A stretch of DNA of 8,091 bases, taken from contig CAIUQV010000408.1 in NCBI GenBank assembly GCA_903901375.1, positions 1 through 8,091 on the forward strand, written 5' to 3'. A program made the translations under genes and the position numbers. The DNA comes from an uncultured Ignavibacteriota bacterium (GTDB lineage: Bacteria > Bacteroidota > Ignavibacteria > Tepidaquicellales > Tepidaquicellaceae). The notes beneath the pieces are model-generated. The model made no database searches and had not been told where the DNA came from. It saw only the letters and a program-made list of their open reading frames with translations. Shown piece by piece: positions 1 to 5,472 of this stretch (position 1 is the first letter of the stretch; each line of letters begins with the position of its first letter).

Positions 1-90
1 CAGACCCACTTTCTGTATCCAGGTTCGCAGTTGATGTCTTTTACGAACTCGGCCATATCTCGATTGCTGCTAAGCGGCGATGGGAAAACC
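1..90. other. Compositionally distinct segment at the window edge, possible misjoin or foreign fragment
   Basis: By direct count, 45 of the first 90 bases are G or C, against 28 of 90 in bases 91-180. In the uvrC frame the translation before about residue 16 does not resemble the GIY-YIG domain that should precede the conserved part of UvrC. Two other readings are also open. A plus-strand frame beginning at base 3 runs 36 codons to a TAG at 111-113, and a minus-strand frame stays open to the window edge and contains an ATG at 56-54. Either could be the end or start of an unrelated gene, and I do not recognise either. The simplest explanations are a chimeric contig end or a rearrangement that replaced the 5' part of uvrC. 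Confidence 0.5.
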
Positions 91-1809
91 GGTATGATGA
101 TTTCAAAAATTAGCGATTTAGAAGTTATTACAACAGATAATGAGGTTGAAGCCCTTATACTAGAGTTTAACCTCATCAAAAAACTTAAACCAAGGTATAA
201 TGTTAACCTTAAAGACGACAAAACATATCCCTATATAGTAATTACAGCCGAACCATTTCCAAGAGTATTTCCTACACGGGTTAAACGAACTGACGGGAGC
301 AGATATTTTGGTCCTTATACAGATGTTAAAACAATGAAATATGCGCTTAAATCAATAAGAGATATTTTTATGATTCGTTCTTGCAAATTAAATATTAACG
401 AACAAAACATTATTGGAAAAAAATTTAAAGTTTGTTTAGATTTTCATATTCACAAATGCGAAGGCCCTTGCGAAGGCCTTGTTTCCCGTTTAAATTATAA
501 CAATATGATAAATCAGGTTGCAAAACTTTTAAACGGAAAAACCGCTTCCCTTGAAAATGAGTTTAGAGAACAAATGAATTTATTTTCCAAAAATATGATG
601 TTTGAACAAGCAGCAAGAATGAGGGATAAAATTGAGGCTCTTAGTGTTTACAGCTCAAAGCAGAAAATGGTAGATCCAGAAATTATAGATCGTGATGTAT
701 TTGCGATTTCACAAGAAGATAACGATGCCTGCGGAGTTGTTTTAAAAATCAGAGATGGGCGCGTTGTCGGTAAGTCACATTACTTTTTCACAAATACTCT
801 GGAGAAACCAGCCGAAGAAATTCTTGAAAATCTTTTTACAAACTATTATTCGAAAGCGGAATTTATTCCCCGGGAGATTTATTTACAGATAGAAACTGAA
901 AACGTTAACTCTTTGGGCCTATGGGTCACCGAAAAAAAAGGTGAGTCCGTTGATATATATGTTCCTAAAATTGGTGATAAAGCAAAACTTGTGAGGATGG
1001 TTGTGGCAAATGCACGCTTAATGTTAGACGAGCTTAAACTTGCAAAAATGAAGCGGGAATTTATCGCCCCTTCTCTTGATTCATTAAAAAGGGATTTAAA
1101 ATTAAACAGGGCCCCAAGAAGGATTGAGTGTTTTGATATTTCTCACATTCAGGGAACGGACACAGTTGCCTCTATGGCTGTTTTTCAAGATGCAAAACCC
1201 CTGAAATCAGATTATAGAAAATACAAAATACAAAATGTTTCTAACGAAACGGGCAGGCCAGATGATTTTTTATCGATAAGAGAAGTTATACACAGGAGGT
1301 ATAGAAATCTGTCGGAAGTCGGGAGTAAAATTCCCGATCTTATTGTAATCGACGGCGGAAAGGGTCAGCTTTCTTCTGCGGTAAAGGTTTTAAACGATAT
1401 GGGAATAAATATTGCAAACGCAAAAGGTGTTTCTGAGTCAGACATTAAAAACTCCCCTTACATTATTGGGCTTGCCAAACGCCTTGAAGAAGTTTTTATG
1501 CCTGATGATCCTGATCCATATATAATTCCGAAAACGTCCAGTGGTTTAACTTTACTTCAAAAAATAAGAGACGAGGCTCATAGATTTGCTGTTGAATTTC
1601 ACAGAGATCTACGCCAGAAAAGAACCCTTGTTTCTGAGCTGGACGATATAAAAGGTATCGGAAAAGTTACAACCAAAAGATTACTAAGTAAATTTGGTTC
1701 TTTTCAGGGGGTAAAAGAGGCACTTGAAAAAGACGAAAAAGAATTTGAACTTGATGTTGGAAAAAAGGTAACCGGAATTTTAGTTAAATATTTTTACGAA
1801 AACAACTAA
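31..1809 (+). CDS. uvrC: UvrC, excinuclease ABC subunit C (5' part missing)
   Basis: UvrC is the cytoplasmic nuclease of nucleotide excision repair. Loaded by UvrA and UvrB at a lesion, it cuts the damaged strand on both sides. Numbering from the TTG at 31, UvrC similarity begins near residue 17 (GKTGMMISKISDLEV, then TDNEVEALILE and LKPRYN). Four cysteines at 118, 135, 143 and 147 match the family's iron-sulphur cluster ligands. A UVR (UvrB-binding) motif covers about 170-205. The RNase H-like nuclease that makes the 5' cut spans about 345-520, with D369 (ECFDISH), D411/D412 (RPDDF), D441 (VIDGGKGQL) and H517 (RDEAHRFA), so its active site is intact. A helix-hairpin-helix DNA-binding region lies at about 535-570. 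The N-terminal GIY-YIG domain, which makes the 3' cut, is absent: roughly 50 residues of normal UvrC are replaced by unrelated sequence. The reading frame stays open to base 1 and no convincing start is visible. ATG codons exist at 34, 94 and 97, so the given start is arbitrary. The phoH-family gene follows after 25 bp. Confidence 0.93.
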   Translation: MMSFTNSAISRLLLSGDGKTGMMISKISDLEVITTDNEVEALILEFNLIKKLKPRYNVNLKDDKTYPYIVITAEPFPRVFPTRVKRTDGSRYFGPYTDVKTMKYALKSIRDIFMIRSCKLNINEQNIIGKKFKVCLDFHIHKCEGPCEGLVSRLNYNNMINQVAKLLNGKTASLENEFREQMNLFSKNMMFEQAARMRDKIEALSVYSSKQKMVDPEIIDRDVFAISQEDNDACGVVLKIRDGRVVGKSHYFFTNTLEKPAEEILENLFTNYYSKAEFIPREIYLQIETENVNSLGLWVTEKKGESVDIYVPKIGDKAKLVRMVVANARLMLDELKLAKMKREFIAPSLDSLKRDLKLNRAPRRIECFDISHIQGTDTVASMAVFQDAKPLKSDYRKYKIQNVSNETGRPDDFLSIREVIHRRYRNLSEVGSKIPDLIVIDGGKGQLSSAVKVLNDMGINIANAKGVSESDIKNSPYIIGLAKRLEEVFMPDDPDPYIIPKTSSGLTLLQKIRDEAHRFAVEFHRDLRQKRTLVSELDDIKGIGKVTTKRLLSKFGSFQGVKEALEKDEKEFELDVGKKVTGILVKYFYENN

Positions 1810-1834
1810 CTTAAAGAAAATTTACTTTAATAAT

Positions 1835-3178
1835 ATGGCACAAAAGAAAGCACCAAAAACATTTGTACTTGACACCAACGTAATTTTGCACGATGGTACT
1901 TGTATAAATCAATTTAAAGAAAACGATATTGTTATTCCGCTTGCAGTTATAGAAGAGATAGATCACTTTAAGAGGGGTAGTCAGGTAATAAACCTGAACG
2001 CAAGGGAATTTGCACGAACATTAGATGAGCTTACAGGGAAGGCTCTTTTTAATGGAGGTGTTTCGCTTGGAAAGGGAAAAGGGAAAGTTAGAATTGCCAT
2101 CACAAAAGGACTTAACGAACAGATTAAAGAAATTTTCAGGGAAGACACCCCCGACCACAGAATCCTGAGCACTGCTCTTGAGTTAAGAGACAAATCAAAA
2201 GAGGCAACATCTGTTATTCTTGTAACAAAAGACGTAAACCTTAGAATGAAAGCCAAAGCAATAGGGGTGCTTTCTGAAGACTATACAACTGACCATATAG
2301 GTAATATAGAAGAGCTGTACAGCGGAAAAGGCGTAATAGAAGATTTTGATGACGAGTTATTAAATAAAATTTATCAACTCCCTTTCCAGATTCCATCTGC
2401 AGAGGTGCTGAAGAAAGATAAACAAGAAGTTTATGCAAATAAATTTTATGTAATCCGAAACAAAAACAGATCTGTACTTGGACATTTAACGCCAACAAAA
2501 GAATTTGTTGAAAGGATCGACAAGAACCCGGCATATGGGATAATGCCCAGAAACGCCGAGCAGACCTTTGCGATGAATGCCCTTATTAATAAGAATATTC
2601 CGTTGGTTTCTATTACAGGAAAAGCAGGAACAGGAAAAACATTACTCGCCCTTGCCTCTGCCCTAAGCGTAAAAAAAGATTACCGCCAGATTTATATCGC
2701 CAGGCCCGTTATACCTTTAAGCAATAAAGATCTTGGGTTTCTTCCCGGAGATGTGGAAAGCAAGCTTGCTCCTTATATGCAGCCATTATGGGACAACCTG
2801 AAGGTGATTCAGGACCAGTATCCTGACACGGATAAGCATCACCAGGCAATTTCAACCATGATAAAAGAAGAAAAACTTTTAGTAGAGCCGTTAAGCTATA
2901 TTCGCGGCAGGAGTTTGCAGAGAATCTTTTTTATTGTTGATGAGGCACAAAACTTAACGCCCCATGAGATAAAAACAATAATAACACGTGTTGGCGAAGG
3001 AACAAAAATCGTTTTCACAGGAGATATTTATCAAATCGACCACCCTTATTTAGATTCAATTTCAAACGGACTTTCATATTTGATTGAGCACTTTAAAGGG
3101 CAGAAACTTTATGCACATGTGAATCTTGAAAAAGGCGAAAGGTCAGAGCTTGCTGAACTTGCGAGTAATTTGCTGTAA
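1835..3178 (+). CDS. PIN domain-PhoH family ATPase (PhoH2/YlaK type)
   Basis: This is a two-domain cytoplasmic protein of 447 residues, the usual size for PhoH2/YlaK proteins. The N-terminal PIN nuclease domain (about 8-150) starts with FVLDTNVILHD and offers acidic metal-binding candidates D13, E40/E41, D107 (TPDHRI) and D133. The C-terminal PhoH ATPase domain (about 235-447) has a Walker A motif GKAGTGKT at 262-269, the conserved stretch IARPVIPLSNKDLGFLPGD near 288-306, a Walker B motif FFIVDEAQ with D369 and E370, and a sensor-like FTGDIYQID near 394-402. Mycobacterial PhoH2 of this architecture unwinds and cleaves RNA using ATP, so an RNA-processing or toxin-like RNase role is likely here by homology. 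No antitoxin-like small gene lies immediately upstream. The ATG at 1835 has no Shine-Dalgarno sequence and is preceded by TTTACTTTAATAAT. It sits 25 bp after uvrC and 17 bp before the nitrilase gene, so co-transcription is likely. Confidence 0.93.
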   Translation: MAQKKAPKTFVLDTNVILHDGTCINQFKENDIVIPLAVIEEIDHFKRGSQVINLNAREFARTLDELTGKALFNGGVSLGKGKGKVRIAITKGLNEQIKEIFREDTPDHRILSTALELRDKSKEATSVILVTKDVNLRMKAKAIGVLSEDYTTDHIGNIEELYSGKGVIEDFDDELLNKIYQLPFQIPSAEVLKKDKQEVYANKFYVIRNKNRSVLGHLTPTKEFVERIDKNPAYGIMPRNAEQTFAMNALINKNIPLVSITGKAGTGKTLLALASALSVKKDYRQIYIARPVIPLSNKDLGFLPGDVESKLAPYMQPLWDNLKVIQDQYPDTDKHHQAISTMIKEEKLLVEPLSYIRGRSLQRIFFIVDEAQNLTPHEIKTIITRVGEGTKIVFTGDIYQIDHPYLDSISNGLSYLIEHFKGQKLYAHVNLEKGERSELAELASNLL

Positions 3179-3195
3179 TAATTTACTTAACAAAT

Positions 3196-4023
3196 ATGAA
3201 AATAGGATATTTACAGTTTAAGCCCTCACTCAAAAAACCAAAGGAGAATATTGAAAAGGTTGAAAGTATTATTTCAAATGGTAAATATGATTTAATTGTA
3301 CTTCCCGAACTTGCTAATTCCGGTTATCTTTTTGAAGATAAAAAAGAATTATTAAAAGTTTCAGAAAATCCCGACGACGGAAAATTTTGTAATATGTTAA
3401 AAAAGGTAAGTAAAAACAAAAAGGCCTACATTGTTTCGGGGTTTTGTGAAACTGCGATTGAAGAAGAGGGAAGGGTGTTTTACAATTCTGCAATACTTGT
3501 ATTTCCGGATGGGGAGTTCAGAATTTACAGGAAGACACACCTTTTTTATGACGAAAAGAAATTTTTTAAACCCGGTAATACAGGGTTTTGGGTTTATGAT
3601 ATTAACATTAAAAAGTTAGGTCTGATAAAAATTGGTATGATGGTTTGTTTTGACTGGTATTTTCCGGAGTCTGCAAGAACACTGTCGTTAAGGGGCGCTG
3701 ACATAATATGTCACCCTTCAAACCTTGTAATGCCATATTGTCAAAACGCAATGTTTACAAGGGCTCTTGAAAACAACGTCTACACAATTACGGCAAACCG
3801 AATTGGAAAAGATAAAAACGGAGAAAAAAGTCTTGAGTTTACAGGCGAGAGCGTTATATTAAGCCCGAGAGGGGAATATCTTTCCCGTGCCTCAAAAGAT
3901 AAAGAAGAAATAGTTTTTGTGGAAATTAATCCCTTGTTATCACGCAACAAGAGAATAAATGAAAGCAACGATATTTTTGAAGACAGAAGAGAACTGTTTT
4001 ATTTTGGGAAAAGCAGGAACTAA
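3196..4023 (+). CDS. Nitrilase-superfamily carbon-nitrogen hydrolase
   Basis: This is a 275-residue single-domain cytoplasmic enzyme of the nitrilase superfamily, which hydrolyses amides, N-carbamyl compounds or nitriles through a cysteine thioester. The catalytic triad is visible: E38 in VLPELANSGY, K113 in YRKTHLFYDE (with the accessory E120) and C151 in GMMVCFDWYFPESART. Further family marks are ADIICHPSNLVMPY (about 168-180), RALENNVYTITANR (189-202) and FTGESVILSPRGE (215-227). From memory, the C-terminal stretch RNKRINESNDIFEDRRE closely resembles archaeal nitrilases such as Pyrococcus PH0642 and PaNit; an alignment should confirm this. N-carbamoylputrescine amidase and omega-amidase are alternatives, and the substrate cannot be read from the sequence. 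The ATG at 3196 follows TTTACTTAACAAAT and has no Shine-Dalgarno. The gene probably ends an operon with uvrC and the PhoH gene. Its TAA lies one base from the stop codon of the opposing DUF4159 gene. Confidence 0.92.
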   Translation: MKIGYLQFKPSLKKPKENIEKVESIISNGKYDLIVLPELANSGYLFEDKKELLKVSENPDDGKFCNMLKKVSKNKKAYIVSGFCETAIEEEGRVFYNSAILVFPDGEFRIYRKTHLFYDEKKFFKPGNTGFWVYDINIKKLGLIKIGMMVCFDWYFPESARTLSLRGADIICHPSNLVMPYCQNAMFTRALENNVYTITANRIGKDKNGEKSLEFTGESVILSPRGEYLSRASKDKEEIVFVEINPLLSRNKRINESNDIFEDRRELFYFGKSRN

Positions 4024-4024
4024 C

Positions 4025-4693
4025 TCAGTTAGTTAAAGCATAAACAATAATATTTGTTCCCATCCGAAAAGAGTCTTCTCTTTTTTCTTGGGGGTCGTCA
4101 TGTTCCCGGGGATCAGCCCAGCCGTCAGAAATGTTTGTTTCATATGTATAATACAAACACAACCTTCCCTGGTGCCATATTCCAAATCCTTGTGGCGGTT
4201 TTGAATCATGTTCGTGAATTTTGGGAAGACCATTTGGAAAAGAATATTGTATATTGTAAATTTTATGATTAAATGGTAGCTCTTTTAATTCTTCGCCGGG
4301 AAAAACCTTTTTGATTTCCCGCCTGAATGATTCATCCATTCCATAATCGTCGTCTGCATAAACAAACCCGCCGTTTTCAAAATACCTTCTAAGGCGCTTT
4401 GCTTCGTTATCCGAAAATTCAATATTTCCATGCCCTGTTAATAATATAAACGGGTAATCAAATATTTCATCAGAGGAAATGTTTACGCTATAAAATTTAG
4501 GTTCGGCAACATCTATATTTGTATTCTTCTTCAGGTAGTTCATCATATTCACCTCTGCGGAAGGGTCGTTGTACCAGTCTCCGCCACCCGAATACTTCAA
4601 ACGCGCAATTTTAAACTTAGCGTTTTGAGGCTGAGATTGTATATCTGAATTAAGGAATAGAAAAATAAATAATATGAACCAACAGTATCTCAT
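4025..4693 (-). CDS. DUF4159 domain-containing exported protein
   Basis: This is a 222-residue protein with an N-terminal hydrophobic signal segment (about 4-15, WFILFIFLFL) and a plausible cleavage point around S20/Q21, so it is probably exported to the periplasm. The rest matches the DUF4159 family. It opens with FKIARLKYSGGGDWYNDPSAE (about 27-47), followed by a strand-turn FILLTGHGN at 82-90, then RRYFENGGFVYADDDYG at 102-118. It ends with a Trp/Gly-rich segment, GFGIWHQGRLCLYYTY, and SDGWAD. The family is thought to have a class I glutamine amidotransferase-like fold, but no Cys sits where such an enzyme would need its nucleophile (the equivalent turn is TGHGN), so enzymatic activity should not be assumed. 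Its function is unknown. The start lies 9 bp after the stop of the HisA-like gene with no Shine-Dalgarno, which implies translation from the PorZ-like/HisA-like transcript. Confidence 0.85.
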   Translation of the reverse strand: MRYCWFILFIFLFLNSDIQSQPQNAKFKIARLKYSGGGDWYNDPSAEVNMMNYLKKNTNIDVAEPKFYSVNISSDEIFDYPFILLTGHGNIEFSDNEAKRLRRYFENGGFVYADDDYGMDESFRREIKKVFPGEELKELPFNHKIYNIQYSFPNGLPKIHEHDSKPPQGFGIWHQGRLCLYYTYETNISDGWADPREHDDPQEKREDSFRMGTNIIVYALTN

Positions 4694-4702
4694 TAATCGT
4701 GA

Positions 4703-5470
4703 TTATTTAACTTTTGGAAGCTCAAGCGAGGTATCTGCCCTTTCAGTATTTCGCCATATTGACTGACAGGGAAATTTGTTTTCATAAAGAGATTTTGACA
4801 TCATAACAGAGTCAATTTTTGGATTTTTAAGATTTGTCAACATCTTAAGATGCGAGTAATTTCCTATGCCCCCGGCAGATGTTATTTTAATGTATTTTGT
4901 GTTATTTGCAATTTCGAGAAGTCTTTCAATAAAAGGTCCTGTACCGTTTCCAACCCTTGTCACATCCTGATAAATAATTCTCTTAACCCCTAGCCTGTCC
5001 ATTTCTTGTGCAAATTCCAATGGGGTAATATTGGCATAGTTTATCCAGCCGTTTGTAACAACGTTGTTCAGCTTTTCATCAATGCCGACCACCAGTTTAG
5101 ATGGTGAATATACATCTAGCAATCGCTTAATTAAGTCAGGGTTTGTAATAGCGGCAGTGCCAATCACAATTCTATATACCCCCAGCTCTTCAATCATTTT
5201 TTGTGCAGTGCTAAAATCACGGATTCCGCCTCCAAGTTGAACGGGGACATCAAGTGTTTTACAAATTTCCTTTATAATCGGAAAATTCTTCATTTCCCCT
5301 TCAACCGCTCCGTCAAGATCAGTAATGTGCAAGCATTTGAAGTTTTCTTTTCGGAAAAGTTTTGCAACTGTTACCGGATTATCTGAATAGAAATTAGTTG
5401 ATTCATCATGACCATGAATCAGCCTCATACATTTACCGTTGTGAATGTCAATTACCGGTATTACAAGCAT
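4703..5470 (-). CDS. hisA: HisA-family TIM barrel (ProFAR isomerase-like) with altered catalytic loop
   Basis: This is a 255-residue (beta/alpha)8 barrel of the HisA/HisF family. HisA isomerises the phosphoribosylformimino-aminoimidazole-carboxamide nucleotide in histidine synthesis. Conserved marks include IPVIDIHNGKCMRLIHG with the catalytic base D8, HITDLDGA at 48-55, the first phosphate-binding loop QLGGGIR at 78-84 and IGTAA at 103-107, VVGID with D131, and the second half's SAGGI at 198-202. The loop that reads TDxxRDGTLxG in canonical enzymes is instead QDVTRVGNGTG at 168-178. The family's Thr is Q168, and the general-acid Asp (D169 in Thermotoga HisA, D175 in mycobacterial PriA, from memory) is V173. 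The C-terminal GKALYE motif is SKSLYE (225-230), and a polar tail of about 20 residues follows. It may be a repurposed homologue rather than a working isomerase. No histidine genes are adjacent. It starts 2 bp after the stop of the PorZ-like gene. Confidence 0.85.
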   Translation of the reverse strand: MLVIPVIDIHNGKCMRLIHGHDESTNFYSDNPVTVAKLFRKENFKCLHITDLDGAVEGEMKNFPIIKEICKTLDVPVQLGGGIRDFSTAQKMIEELGVYRIVIGTAAITNPDLIKRLLDVYSPSKLVVGIDEKLNNVVTNGWINYANITPLEFAQEMDRLGVKRIIYQDVTRVGNGTGPFIERLLEIANNTKYIKITSAGGIGNYSHLKMLTNLKNPKIDSVMMSKSLYENKFPCQSIWRNTERADTSLELPKVK

Positions 5471-5472
5471 AA

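Noticed and set aside
1810..1834. Promoter or terminator between uvrC and the PhoH-family gene
   Set aside because: The 25-bp gap is A/T-rich with no hairpin and no room for a full promoter, so co-transcription is simpler.
1981..2534. Two minus-strand open frames of 91 and 97 codons inside the PhoH-family gene
   Set aside because: They lie antisense to a strongly conserved PIN-PhoH coding sequence and show no recognisable domain, so they are shadow frames.
1835..3178. PIN domain as part of a toxin-antitoxin pair
   Set aside because: No small antitoxin-like gene lies immediately upstream; uvrC ends 25 bp before the start. The long PhoH ATPase domain fits a PhoH2/YlaK protein rather than a stand-alone VapC toxin.
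4021..4035. TAACT/AGTTA inverted repeat as a bidirectional terminator
   Set aside because: It has only five A/T-rich base pairs with a 5-nt loop and no adjacent U-tract, so it is too weak to call.
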